Positions 43,285 to 52,885 are shown, numbered from the stretch's first letter. The stretch: 64,000 nucleotides of DNA from Candidatus Nitrososphaera gargensis Ga9.2 (GCF_000303155.1 NC_018719.1:124001-188000); one strand, 5' to 3'. Translations and numbers: made by a program. The notes: generated by a model not told the origin, from the sequence alone.

Positions 43285-44142
43285 TCAGTAGCCAGCATAC
43301 GGATACGGCGCGCCGGCCATTTCTGCATAAGTCTTGTATTGGCTCAGGACATGGTTTATGTGCGTGTCGGCGCGCTCGTTCCAAGAGCCGCAGCCGTATA
43401 CCGCGCCTGGTCCGGAATTGTATGTGGCGACAGCCATGAGCAGGTATTGCTCATCTGAACATCCGTAAAAGTTGCTTTTCACGTAGGACAATTCTCTGGA
43501 TAACGCCTGCACGCCCCGATCGATATTGTACTGAGGGTTGAACCATGAAGAGGACCAGTAAGGAGAAGTTGTGTCCGTGGTAAGGTTCGGCGGGCCTGCC
43601 TGAGGTTCTGCGCACGCCGGCGTAAATTGCATCAAGCCGAATGATTTGCTTTGAGCGTCTGTCCACCCCGGCGGCACGCCACAGGGGCTATCGGGACTCA
43701 CTGCCCTGGGGTCAAAGTACGATTCCTGAGATATCATGGCCTTTACCAACATCTGGTCAGATATGCCGTAATTCCGAGATGAGCTTTTGATATAAGAGTC
43801 AAATTGATCGTACATAGGATTGCCGGTAGCAATCGCAGTAGTATCATCACTTGCGTCATTCAATGGTATTACAAGCACGTCTCCGACGTATATCAGATAC
43901 GGCGATTGGATATCATTTGCCTGCGCTATGTCCTGCCAAGGCACGCCAAATCTCAGACCGATCTTGTACAGCGTATCGCCGCTTACCACCGTGTATGTAG
44001 TAGTAGAAGACGAAGCATATGCCGCTTGAAGAAGCGATCCGGCTCCTCCCATCGAAACAATAGTGGACAGTAAAAGAGTCCAGATGGAGGATATTGCTGC
44101 CAGAGCTAAATACTGGTTTTTCTTTTCTTGATTATTTACCAT
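43285..44142 (-). CDS. Secreted LysM-lytic transglycosylase (SLT family)
   Basis: 285 aa from ATG 44142 (upstream in-frame ATGs at 44166 and 44235 are less likely because the next one leads straight into the helix). Residues 11-33 are a signal/anchor helix, LysM at 50-93 (YTVVSGDTLYKIGLRFGVPW), then a goose-lysozyme-like SLT domain with catalytic E130 in ISQESYFDPRAVS, GLMQ at 159-162 and TYNSGPGAV at 230-238. These cut beta-1,4-GlcNAc/MurNAc glycans in bacteria. Archaea lack murein, so the substrate must be another GlcNAc-type polymer. Convergent with the glycosyltransferase. Confidence 0.88.
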   Translation of the reverse strand: MVNNQEKKNQYLALAAISSIWTLLLSTIVSMGGAGSLLQAAYASSSTTTYTVVSGDTLYKIGLRFGVPWQDIAQANDIQSPYLIYVGDVLVIPLNDASDDTTAIATGNPMYDQFDSYIKSSSRNYGISDQMLVKAMISQESYFDPRAVSPDSPCGVPPGWTDAQSKSFGLMQFTPACAEPQAGPPNLTTDTTSPYWSSSWFNPQYNIDRGVQALSRELSYVKSNFYGCSDEQYLLMAVATYNSGPGAVYGCGSWNERADTHINHVLSQYKTYAEMAGAPYPYAGY

Positions 44143-44283
44143 TTTGACATTTTTTCTTGCTAGCATTAAAAAGGAATAGGGGTAGTAAGACGTATAATAT
44201 TCCCCTATAGCGCTCCTCTGTATTGCTGCTGGCAACGGTCAGAAGGCGCTTGTCCCCATGGCATTCACACCATACTGCTGCAT

Positions 44284-45468
44284 TCACATCTCCCTTTGGC
44301 CAACTTCTTTTCTGAGAAAGCGCATGCTCGTCGCGATGGCCGGTATTGCAATTGCCGCAGCAACGATGAAGGGCAGCCCGTCTATTCCTACAGAGACTCC
44401 ATAGCCAAAGACGGAGGCTCCAAAGGCGGGACCTATGATCTGCGCAATCCCGGAGACTGACTGCGTTACCCCAAGCGCACTTCCCTGCCTGTCTGTGCCT
44501 GCTCTTAGCGATACAAGCGTGTTGATTGAAGCCATGCCAAATCTCATTCCCAGCGAAATCAGAGTGGAGCTTAGAAGCAGGGCCGGCAGGTTGTAGCTTG
44601 TAATGGCTCCGAGCATTCCAAGACCTATCGCGATCGAGGTGATGCCTGTTGCCAGCAGCAGTTGCGGGGAATATCTCTGATAGCTTTGGAATAACAAGTC
44701 CTTGGACAATTGCGCTGACCAGTCCGATGAAAAAGAAAAGCAGACCTACTTGGAATGGGCCAAATCCAAACACCTCCTTGCTCCAAGGGGTCCCAGTCCC
44801 ATCCAGCACAAAGAATGCGAGCATTGCGATAAAGTAGGTGGCAAGGAGCAGCTTCATGTCCGTCTTTGCTGCAATGGTCCTGAACATTGTCGCAAGCGTT
44901 TCTCTGCTGCTAGTCTTGGTGCCTGCTGCTTCTTCTTCCTTTCTCATGCTTTCAGGAAGCCTAAAGTAGCCAAGACTGAAATTGGCAAATACAAGCGCGG
45001 CCGCTACAAACGAGGGCACTGCAAATCCATAAAGGCCACTGAGCGTCCCTCCTATCGCAGGCCCGATTATAAAGCCAAGCCCAAAGGTCGCGCCTATCTT
45101 GCCCATGTATTTCATCTTTGTCTCCGGCGTTGTAATATCTGCGACATACGCTGAAGCAACCGGGAATGTCGCCCCCTATCGCTCTTGCCAGGATTCTTGA
45201 CAGGATAGCATCCACAACTGTTGGCCAAGCCAAAGGCAACGAACGATATCCCAGATCCTAAGAGGCACAAGAGATGATCTTGCGCCGACCGAACCTATCA
45301 CTCAAGCTTCCCCCGATCGGCGTAAAACACGAACTGGGCAATGTTGTACGAAGCTAATAGGAGCCCAAAGACAAAAGACGACGCCCCAAAGCTCTCTGCG
45401 TAAAAGAATATGAACGGCAGCACCAATACAAAGCCCAGAAAGCCAATGAATACTGTGCTGTTCAGCAC
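44284..45468 (-). pseudogene. MFS transporter pseudogene
   Basis: Pieces in different frames together give a 12-helix major facilitator: the N-terminal FIGFLGFVLVLPFIFFYAES (from about 45468), then FVAFGLANS, ILSRILARAIGG, then the long piece IGPAIGGTLSGLYGFAVPSF ... LLATYFIAMLAFFVLDGTGT, and finally ITSIAIGLGMLGAITSYNLP to GPAFGASVFGYGVSVGIDGL. At least four frameshifts are needed. The intact protein was probably a multidrug-type efflux pump. The GTG start is approximate. Confidence 0.8.
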
Positions 45469-45504
45469 AGAAAACGTGGAACGCCCTACGGCCTACTGTG
45501 GCAC

Positions 45505-45654
45505 CTAGATCCGACCTCCTCCAGCCATTGATTTTGGCCTGCTGTTGTTGCCGTACTCTTTGACCACGTCTCTAATCTGCAAATCTATCAGTTCGTATAG
45601 GGATTCCGCAAAAGCAAGACTGAGCCTGCTTGATCTATCATCATTTGCATGTTA
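45505..45654 (-). pseudogene. Short coding remnant upstream of the MFS pseudogene
   Basis: A frame without start codon reads SRLSLAFAESLYELIDLQIR and DVVKEYGNNSRPKSMAGGG before TAG 45505. The composition is coding-like, but it begins right after a stop with no ATG, GTG or TTG. Possibly a decayed miniprotein gene. Little more can be said. Confidence 0.3.
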
Positions 45655-45799
45655 CGAGTTTGCTTTCATCATATATCTTTTCGTTTAGTTGCAAGTGCAT
45701 TTAGCGCTGATCGTACTTGCTGTCAACACTTTAGACTGATAATGTGTTGCCCCTTCCGTTATTGTTACTGGAGGGAAACATATGGTAAGTACCCAGCGT

Positions 45800-46680
45800 A
45801 TCTAGCGTGGTTTTGACACGGCAATCTGGGAAGATAGATGTTACCAGCCACCGTCGCGCTCCTTTTGAGTTTGCTGTCAATCGCCTTGATTATCCACTCT
45901 TGAGGATAATCCAGCTTTACGGGAAAAACACGTTGGCCTCCAAGGCTCTGTCGAATGACTCGATGCGGGCGCGGATGGCTTCGATCTTGAAAACGTTGTC
46001 GCTTGCAAGGTTCAGCCCGATTGCATCCACTTGGTTAGTCAGGTTGAAGGACAAAATGATATTGTCGGTCAACTCTCCAAGTATCCTTTCCAGCAGCCGG
46101 GGTAGAATTGCCTCTCAGCCCTCACTGGGAGGAAGAATACTATCTGTCCCTTCATTGCAGAAGGGTTTATGTTAATTGAAAATTCAAGGAGTGATTTTTC
46201 GTCATCTTCTCTATCATTCTCCCGACAGTCTCGGGCGAGATCGACTGCCTTTGCGATGTCCAGTACCTCAATCCTCGGTTTCTTGATAAGCTCCTTTATT
46301 ATGGCATAATCGATCTTGGTAAGAATGTCAGGCACTTCGTAGTTGCAACTTTCAATAAGGCCAACGATTGCGGGCCGCAGCGAATCCAGCAGCAGTTGCA
46401 TCTTGTCTTCGTCTTCATCTCTAACGCCTACCCCTAATCCCGTAACACCGCTCAGCACTTCGAACCGGTATCCTATAACTCCTACCAGATTGATGCGCTC
46501 AAGAAGTTCCCTGCTCAGCTTGCTTTTCCTAAGCGCTATGGCGTATACCCTGCTATATCCAAATATCGACGGGTTTACAACGGTGATGAACCTGTGGATG
46601 ACGCCAGAAGAAAGTATCTTGTATACTCTTGACGCTCTTTGTTGTCAGTCCAATAGTGTGGCCATATTTCTATAAGTTTG
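45800..46680 (-). pseudogene. Lrp/AsnC-type winged-helix regulator pseudogene
   Basis: Frames on the minus strand together match a thaumarchaeal wHTH regulator with AsnC-like domains. The N-terminal half SSGVIHRFITVVNPSIFGYS leads to SGVTGLGVGVRDEDEDKMQL. The HTH is DILTKIDYAIIKELIKKPRI with EVLDIAKAV, then LLEFSININPSAMKGQIVFF. After a frameshift it goes on NIILSFNLTNQVDAIGLNLA to RIESFDRALEANVFFP. At least three disruptions. Ends are approximate. Confidence 0.65.
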
Positions 46681-46916
46681 CGCAGACCCCCACAAAAAAT
46701 CGTGATTCAATGGGACAATATGCATATATCCTATTTGGTGAAATAAGCAACGCGATTGGCACGTGTGCGCTTCAATTTCTACGAAGGTGCTCTTACACCC
46801 CAGGCAGCGAATATCCCTACTCCAATCTTTTTGTAAAGCTCGATCTACATCCTAGAAGGATTGAACCCTCAGACTGGATTCAAGTCCTTCTGGTGCTTTT
46901 GGAAATGATTAGGGTC

Positions 46917-47909
46917 TTAAGCGGCTTCGCCGGTAGTCTTGTACGACGGGCTAGCGGCCGTCTCTGCGCTCATCCCTTCAACCATCCTCTCTGACGTTTC
47001 TGGCTTTGGACCTGATAGTATCACTATTTCTTTATCGATAATATTCTTAGTTGGAATGACAACTGTATTGCCCTGATCGTCTTTCAGTATTATGCTAAAC
47101 GACCCGGCTTCCTGAATTGTGCCTGTCTTTCCATCCATTGTTACTCTCTGCCCCTGTTTCAGCGTAGGCTGTATCTGCGTGCTTCCCCTTATCATTGCCG
47201 GGAACGTTTCTCTTAGGCTGTATGCCAAGCCGACTCCTACGCCTATTGCTACGGCTGCCGCAACTCCCCACACCAGCGCAGATATGACAGAGTTCAGTAT
47301 GGTTTCGCCTATGCGCAGCTGGGCCACGGCCACTGCAAACACGATGGCGTAGAGGATACCTGTGGCGGCAAGCCCTAGCGCCCTGCCTCCAACCACGCCT
47401 CTGGCCGGCAGTTCCCGCTGCATCCACCTGCCAACAAAGTCGGCAATGATGGCTCCAACTCCCAGCACTACAATGAACGCTATTACGTTTGGAATCCAAA
47501 GCCACACTGCATTGATTGCCTCGGATAGCTGCTGGAATTGCAGCACGTTCACTGCAGCTGATATGAAGAACAGGTAAACAAACCACTTTGCCGCTGTAGA
47601 AATTATCTTGGACAGCGACCAGCCGCTCCTTGACACTGATTCGCCTATGCTGGTTCTGTTCCAGTGCTGATCAACGTTCATCTTTTGGGCAACCTTCTTC
47701 ACCACCCATCCTATCACGCGGCCAACCAGCAGACCAATCCCGAGCAGAATCAGGGCAGCTATGATTCTGGGGCCTGATTCTGCTATCGAGGTTGCAAACT
47801 GGTTTAGCGAATTTGTTAAAGGCTCTGTAACTGACTGGGTCCCTACTTGCTGCAAAGTAATTAACAGCAGGGCAATAACTTCGCCACCTATACCTGCCAT
47901 TTCCGGCAT
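46917..47909 (-). CDS. MscS-like membrane protein
   Basis: 330 aa from ATG 47909. A TATA-like TTTTTATAATTT at about 47931-47942 places this start leaderless; an upstream in-frame start (48047) would include the promoter. Helices at about 5-20, 40-60, 93-113, 127-147, 166-190 and 195-220, then a short MscS-type beta domain (LKQGQRVTMDGKTGTIQEAG, NTVVIPTKNIIDKEIVIL). Resembles the conserved TM-helix/MscS-like group found widely in thaumarchaeota. Probably an osmotic or mechanosensitive channel. Confidence 0.85.
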   Translation of the reverse strand: MPEMAGIGGEVIALLLITLQQVGTQSVTEPLTNSLNQFATSIAESGPRIIAALILLGIGLLVGRVIGWVVKKVAQKMNVDQHWNRTSIGESVSRSGWSLSKIISTAAKWFVYLFFISAAVNVLQFQQLSEAINAVWLWIPNVIAFIVVLGVGAIIADFVGRWMQRELPARGVVGGRALGLAATGILYAIVFAVAVAQLRIGETILNSVISALVWGVAAAVAIGVGVGLAYSLRETFPAMIRGSTQIQPTLKQGQRVTMDGKTGTIQEAGSFSIILKDDQGNTVVIPTKNIIDKEIVILSGPKPETSERMVEGMSAETAASPSYKTTGEAA

Positions 47910-48174
47910 ATGGACTACTATAGGTCTACAAATTATAAAAAAGGGGCATACATAATAATACCAAAAGCAAGCCATAGCAACGAGGAATTGAACAACAAAC
48001 TGGAGCCTGATTGTATTACAAGAAGAAGATTGTATATAACAGGCCAAAATTTATTCTGAATATTCATTTATGGCAGATTTAAGCGAAATTGCTATTCTGA
48101 TTAGATTATTATCTCACTCTTATGTTTCTGAACATTGCAATCATTAAGTTCTTTAATGATTCTGACGTGTATCG

Positions 48175-49038
48175 ATGAATCATAACTCCAATGATAATGG
48201 AAAAAATAATGGGAAAAGCAAGAGCGTTATCGCCATAGCAGGCCTAGGGGCACTTTTGATCGGGGCAACATTATTTGCCAGCGGCTTGGGCTTTACTAAC
48301 GGGCAACAATTAGCAACTGCACAGCAGCAAACAGAGCAGCAGCAAAACCAGACACAGGATGGCAATGCCACGACCATTGCAAACACAACAATGACTGATA
48401 CATTTGTAGCTAGCGGAGTAATTACCGGAACGATTCAGGAAGCAGGCGGCGGCCAGCAGACAACAACTACAGCCGGCAATACAACTACCACCACCGCCCA
48501 GTCAGGAAACCAGACTGACAACGCGACCCAGACGGCAGGAGGAGGGACATCGACCGCACCATTCCTAGTCGGCGGCGATTGGACAATGAATGTTGAGAGT
48601 GGGAACGTAACGAACTTTATGGCAAACTTTACCATGGTCAGGATTGATGGCTCGGAGCACCACAACCATGACATCACAAACTTCAACGTAGGCAACAATA
48701 CGCAGTTCCAGCTGGATCCTGCGGGCACGACCACCATCAATGGCACAGCCGACTATGCAGTCAATGGGACAAGCAGATGGCCAGGTACTGACACGGTAAT
48801 CACGATAGAGAAAGCAACGGTATTGACGATACAGCCGCAAGAGCAGGAGGCGAAAGATCACTTCCAAGGCCAGCCCATCTACGGAATCGTGCTCAGGGCA
48901 ACAGGTGAAAATGGAACAACGATTACTGAAAGCGTCCCGGCTGGCGGCAACCAGACGCAGCAACAGCAGGAAGATGGTGGCGGCTTTCTGGAGAACCTGA
49001 CGCGGCCATTTGAAGACTTGTTTGGCGGGGGCGGATGA
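48175..49038 (+). CDS. Secreted Asn/Thr/Gln-rich glycoprotein-like protein
   Basis: 287 aa. A hydrophilic N-terminus then an export helix (about 17-40, SVIAIAGLGALLIGATLFAS), followed by Gln/Thr/Asn-rich linkers (about 43-120) with many NxT/NxS sequons, a probable beta domain at 125-250 (FLVGGDWTMNVESGNVTNFM ... SEHHNHDITNFNVGNNTQF), and a Gly-rich end. Strong sequon density suggests N-glycosylated surface protein. I do not know its function. Confidence 0.8.
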   Translation: MNHNSNDNGKNNGKSKSVIAIAGLGALLIGATLFASGLGFTNGQQLATAQQQTEQQQNQTQDGNATTIANTTMTDTFVASGVITGTIQEAGGGQQTTTTAGNTTTTTAQSGNQTDNATQTAGGGTSTAPFLVGGDWTMNVESGNVTNFMANFTMVRIDGSEHHNHDITNFNVGNNTQFQLDPAGTTTINGTADYAVNGTSRWPGTDTVITIEKATVLTIQPQEQEAKDHFQGQPIYGIVLRATGENGTTITESVPAGGNQTQQQQEDGGGFLENLTRPFEDLFGGGG

Positions 49039-49062
49039 TGGATAGTAGAAGAGCCCCTTCTC

Positions 49063-49076
49063 CTTTTTCTTTTTTA
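49063..49076 (+). terminator. T-rich terminator after the secreted protein gene
   Basis: Two runs of five to six T separated by C begin 25 bp after the stop codon. Matches an archaeal U-tract terminator. Confidence 0.4.
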
Positions 49077-49325
49077 TTACATTTTCTTGCAGAAGAGTCA
49101 ATTTGATGAAATGCAAATACAAATTGACGTTTAGAACTGAGGCAAACTTGCATGATTCATAGTTGAAACAACCTGGGCAGACAGGCAACAACATTCCTTA
49201 TGCATTCCAGAGGCGTTTTCTTCATCGGCCCTCTGCCTGCAGCCTTCCTATCGTTTGCTAATCTTGCAAACGCCCTCCGTTTCCTGTTCTATAACGACTA
49301 AATACGATTTGCTACCACGTCAGCT

Positions 49326-49753
49326 ATGAACATTGAGAATCTGGCGTCCATGTTTTCGCAAAGAAGCGGCACCCAACAGTCCATTTCCAGCACTATCTTG
49401 AACTATGCAGAACATGATGCAGAAAGGAATAGGAAGCTTTCTTAGCTCAGGCGGCAATGATAAAGGTTCTATGCAATCAGCATTGTCTCAATTGGATGGT
49501 GGTTTGAATAATATAGAACATCCGTTGGTACAACAGGTCAAACAGAACGCCAATCTCCGCGATGATAACCAGCAAAACAATACACACAGCAGGCGATAGG
49601 AGTCCTTAGAGAAAAACTGATGACGATCCACAAGGTCTCAGCTTGCTATTTGGTAACTTTCTGGGTGGCGGAGGAAAAGAGGGCGGCGGAATAGGAATCT
49701 GGTAGGCGGATTTTTGGGCGGCGATCAGGAACCGCAACGAAAAACAAGGTAAA
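49326..49753 (+). pseudogene. Frameshifted small stress-type protein gene
   Basis: ATG 49326 opens NIENLASMFSQRSGTQQSIS, then shifts to MMQKGIGSFLSSGGNDKGSM ... EHPLVQQVKQNANLRDDNQ (49405-49599), then to DDPQGLSLLFGNFLGGGGKE and VGGFLGGDQEPQRKTR to TAA 49753. The Gly-rich order suggests one 140-aa protein broken in at least three places. No known function. Confidence 0.55.
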
Positions 49754-49897
49754 GCAAGCTTGTTACACAACCTCTTATATTTTTGAATCCCTATAGCCGC
49801 TTTTAATTATGCAAAACCGAGCCATATTGTTTTTCATCAAGGTTCTGGGCTAAAATTATCCTCTATCCGTTAAATAACATTCATTGCAATATCGCAC

Positions 49898-50557
49898 ATG
49901 GCAAATACAGAATCAATAGCATGGGATGATGTGGTAAAAAAAGAAGCAAGGGGCGCTGTAGATGATTCAGACTTTGGCGAAGTGCAAGAGATAGGACAGC
50001 ATTATGTGCTGACTCAGAAGGGAGTCATGAAGAAAGAAAAGTTCTATGTACCGAAATATTTGGTGCAGGGCTATGATGGTAAAACGCTATGGTTTGATGC
50101 CTCTGAAGACCAGCTTCAGGGCTGGAGGAGGGATACTGCACCCTCGTATGACGAATATTCAAGCTTCAGAAAGCCAGAGGCACCTAAGGACATAGAAACA
50201 AGAATACCCGTCATTGAAGAAAGGCTGCAAGTTTCAAAGCGAGAGTCGACAGACGAAGCTACTATTACCAAAAGGCCAGTAACTGAAAACAAGACCGTGG
50301 AAGTGCCTGTAACACATGAAGAATTAACTGTAGAGCGAAGACCTGCAACTGATACAACGCAGGCAGAAGGGCCGGTGTCGTCAGACACAGAGATCAAGGT
50401 TCCATTGCGCAGGGAAGAGGTCGAGGTCACCAAAAAACCATACGTGAAGGAAGAGGTAGTTATAAAGAAAGAGCCGGTAACAGAAACACAGACAGTTAGT
50501 GACACTGTGACCAGCGAACAGGTAGACGTTGAAGGGAAAAAGCGAAGACAACACTGA
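49898..50557 (+). CDS. PRC-barrel and DUF2382 (YsnF/AvaK-type) stress protein
   Basis: 219 aa. N-terminal PRC-barrel-like half (FGEVQEIGQHYVLTQKGVMK, then FYVPKYLVQGYDGKTLWFDA). The second half is the DUF2382 repeat (RIPVIEERLQVSKRESTDEA ... VPVTHEELTVERRPATDTTQ ... VPLRREEVEVTKKPYVKEEV). The same fusion occurs in bacterial general stress proteins such as YsnF. A role in desiccation, oxidative or salt stress is known from family context, but the biochemistry is not. Confidence 0.88.
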   Translation: MANTESIAWDDVVKKEARGAVDDSDFGEVQEIGQHYVLTQKGVMKKEKFYVPKYLVQGYDGKTLWFDASEDQLQGWRRDTAPSYDEYSSFRKPEAPKDIETRIPVIEERLQVSKRESTDEATITKRPVTENKTVEVPVTHEELTVERRPATDTTQAEGPVSSDTEIKVPLRREEVEVTKKPYVKEEVVIKKEPVTETQTVSDTVTSEQVDVEGKKRRQH

Positions 50558-50717
50558 CCGACCGACCAACCAAAAGTTCGACGAGCAAATTCTAGAAAAT
50601 GGTGGGGGGAGACACGCTCGTCCCCTTATGAACTTGTATTAGGCTGGGGCAGAATCATTTACAAAAATGTCATGGCTGCTGACGATCAAAGTATAAAGTA
50701 TATGGGGCAGATGAACT

Positions 50718-51118
50718 CTATTTGGTTCTGTCACTGTTGCCTGCAAACTCCTTCATGATATAGGGACGAACATTTTCATAAATGACAAGAGCATTGCCTG
50801 CAGGGTCGTGGAAGGTGCAACAGGGACCCGGAGGGATTTCAATCCTATTTTCTTCTTTCAGCCTTTCGATTTCAATTGCGCAATCGCGTTTTCAAGGTTC
50901 TCCACTTGGTATATGAGCATCACGTCATTCTTGTGTATGTGATCTGCAAGCAGAATGTATGGCTTCTCCGCCTTTGATAGAGTAACGCACGCCACCCACA
51001 CTCCATATGCATGTATTTTCCATAACAGCTCGCCGCCAAGCACCTGAGTATAGTATTGTATCGAAGATTCGATATCTGGTGCAGGAACATACAGAAAGTC
51101 AAGCGATTTGAACATCAA
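50718..51118 (-). pseudogene. VOC (glyoxalase/dioxygenase-fold) protein with one frameshift
   Basis: ATG 51118 opens SLDFLYVPAPDIESSIQYYT, the start of a vicinal-oxygen-chelate domain, and stops after QLKSKG. One base over, the protein continues RLKEENRIEIPPGPCCTFHD then GNALVIYENVRPYIMKEFAG to TAG 50718, completing the second half. One base shift separates the halves, so it is a recent mutation or a sequencing error. Same strand as the monooxygenase and TFB genes upstream. Confidence 0.75.
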
Positions 51119-51181
51119 TTGATATTATTGCAAAAAGATTGAAATGAGCTTTTAGGTAGAATCCATACTCTATTTGAGGAG

Positions 51182-51808
51182 TTAGAACAGCCTTTTCTTT
51201 GACAGCCAAGGCCTCAGCAACCTTGTGACGGACGGCATTATTACGTAGGTCATGAGCAGAACCATCGTAACTACTCCTATGAGAGTGCTCAACAGAAAAG
51301 GAAGGCCGATCGTTGCCTGCCGTATCTGCGGGAGCAAGATGGATACTAGCACAAAAATGATGCCAGTCACAACTATCGCCATCTTGTGGCGCGGTGGCTG
51401 TATGGCAGCCGGGGGATTATTGCTGGAACTTGGGGTGAACCAGAACTCCAGCCCAGTCTGCATCTCTACCTTGGCTTCGCCCTCTGTCACGTCCTTGCTC
51501 TTTTCAATCCATTTTTTCCTTATCTCCGACTTTTCCCATTTCGCCAGATTTTCATATGTATTGAAGCGGAAGATTATGACGTATTCAGGATTTGATGACG
51601 CGTCAACCGGCCGGATTATGTTTACCCCCATGTGCCCTTCAAATTTCATGGCTTCGTGTATTACACCGTCCATCCATTCCTCAAATTCCCTGATCCTGCC
51701 ACTCTTTGCTTTCCTGGTGACGATAACCGTGATTGGGCCGTCGTCGTTCTTGCCATTACCATTCTGGTGCAGGGCCGTCATGTAATGTCGCCGATCTAAC
51801 CCTATCAT
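51182..51808 (-). CDS. Antibiotic-monooxygenase-type (ABM) domain with two membrane helices
   Basis: 208 aa. ABM ferredoxin-like domain at about 22-125 (ITVIVTRKAKSGRIREFEEW, FEGHMGVNIIRPVDASSNPE, YENLAKWEKSEIRKKWIEKS). Two helices follow (about 142-163, 168-192). ABM proteins oxidise quinol or polyketide rings or act on small aromatic compounds; the membrane anchor hints at a quinone pool link. It starts 8 bp after the TFB stop, so TFB and ABM form an operon. ATG at residue 10 is an alternative start. Confidence 0.85.
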   Translation of the reverse strand: MIGLDRRHYMTALHQNGNGKNDDGPITVIVTRKAKSGRIREFEEWMDGVIHEAMKFEGHMGVNIIRPVDASSNPEYVIIFRFNTYENLAKWEKSEIRKKWIEKSKDVTEGEAKVEMQTGLEFWFTPSSSNNPPAAIQPPRHKMAIVVTGIIFVLVSILLPQIRQATIGLPFLLSTLIGVVTMVLLMTYVIMPSVTRLLRPWLSKKRLF

Positions 51809-51816
51809 GACACCAC

Positions 51817-52794
51817 CTAGTCCTTACGAGTATTGCTCTCATTGAGCAGAGGAAATTTCTGTCCTCTGAGGGTAGATCGGCTGTTGCTATCCATGTCAAG
51901 TCTGTTCCTGAGTTCTTTTGACCTGTTCCTTACAGTCACTTCTGTGACTCCTGCTGCCTTTGCAATGTCTGCCTGCGTTCTGTAAGACTTTTCCTCCAAG
52001 TTTACAAGGTACAGAATAGATGCCGCCATGCCTATTGGGTCCCTGCCTGCCAGAAGGTCCTTTTTCCTGGCCTGCTCGATAAGCTCGAGGGCTTTGCGCT
52101 TTGTCCTTTCGTCAAGCTCCAGCCTGTTCGCTATTCTGATGATGTACCTTGCGTGGTCTATCATCGGCACCTTGATGTCAAGCTCTGTTACAATACGCCG
52201 GTAGGACCTGCCAGCCTGCTTGGGCTTGACGTCAATACTTGCCGAAATTTCATCAAGGGTCCTTAGCACTCCTGACTGCCTGACTGCAGTGTATATCGAA
52301 GCGGCCAGAACCGAGCCTATGCTGTCGCCCCGGATAAGACCTCTTTCCTGAGCTTTTCGATACACATATGCTGCCTTTTCAATCACGTAATCTGGCAGGC
52401 CTAGCCTGTCCTTGATCTTTGAGAGCATCGTAAAAGCCTGCTGCAGGCTTCTCTCCTTTGGCGAATGGCTATGGCTTATGCTATGCCACATCCTGAGCCT
52501 TCCCATCCTCATCTGGGTCGCAGAGTCGATCTGGTTGCCGGATGCGTCAGTGCTCTCTTTGCCTATGACTGTAGAGAGCCCCATGTCGTGAAAGGCCAAG
52601 GATACAGGAGCGCCTGTTCGTGCCCTGTCCGCGTCCCCCTCGGACCCAAATGCGCGCCATTCTTTTTCTTGAGATAATGCGTTATCAGAAATAACCTCGC
52701 CAGTATCCTTGCGTATCAATTCGCCTGTATCTGGATCAGTAACCACCAAGTCATGCAAGGCAACTGGATTTGCGCGTGATGTTTTGGTTGTCAC
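51817..52794 (-). CDS. tfb: Transcription factor B lacking zinc-ribbon cysteines
   Basis: 325 aa from GTG 52794, chosen because GTTAAAT (TATA-like) is 23-29 bp upstream; GTG 52815 is the next possibility. The two cyclin folds are intact (EKAAYVYRKAQERGLIRGDS ... RSYRRIVTELDIKVPMIDHA; TQADIAKAAGVTEVTVRNRS). The N-terminus has the zinc-ribbon frame VVTDPDTGELIRKDTGEVIS but none of the four cysteines, where TFB normally has CxxC and CxxCG. The B-finger WRAF motif remains. The ribbon recruits RNA polymerase, so a changed partner or regulatory role is likely. ABM follows in the same operon. Confidence 0.9.
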   Translation of the reverse strand: MTTKTSRANPVALHDLVVTDPDTGELIRKDTGEVISDNALSQEKEWRAFGSEGDADRARTGAPVSLAFHDMGLSTVIGKESTDASGNQIDSATQMRMGRLRMWHSISHSHSPKERSLQQAFTMLSKIKDRLGLPDYVIEKAAYVYRKAQERGLIRGDSIGSVLAASIYTAVRQSGVLRTLDEISASIDVKPKQAGRSYRRIVTELDIKVPMIDHARYIIRIANRLELDERTKRKALELIEQARKKDLLAGRDPIGMAASILYLVNLEEKSYRTQADIAKAAGVTEVTVRNRSKELRNRLDMDSNSRSTLRGQKFPLLNESNTRKD

Positions 52795-52816
52795 AATAAA
52801 ATATGGCGGCCGCACT

Positions 52817-52885
52817 ATTTAACTGCAGTAGCAATTTCCTACTTAGTAGGTTAACAACATCTGCCTAGGTAAGCGGAAACTGACC
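52817..52885 (-). promoter_or_regulatory. TFB promoter with TATA-like box and two inverted repeats
   Basis: Minus-strand reading: GGTCAG-N6-CTTACC type repeat (52868-52885), perfect palindrome CCTACT-T-AGTAGG (52838-52850), ATTGCTAC (52828-52835), and GTTAAAT as TATA (52817-52823). The same elements occur in the same order and at the same spacing upstream of pirin (53901-53969). Two operators upstream of the TATA suggest an activator. Confidence 0.75.

Noticed and set aside
46629-46994. Plus-strand frame of 121 codons
   Set aside because: Overlaps the MscS-like gene end and the regulator pseudogene; no domain, no promoter.
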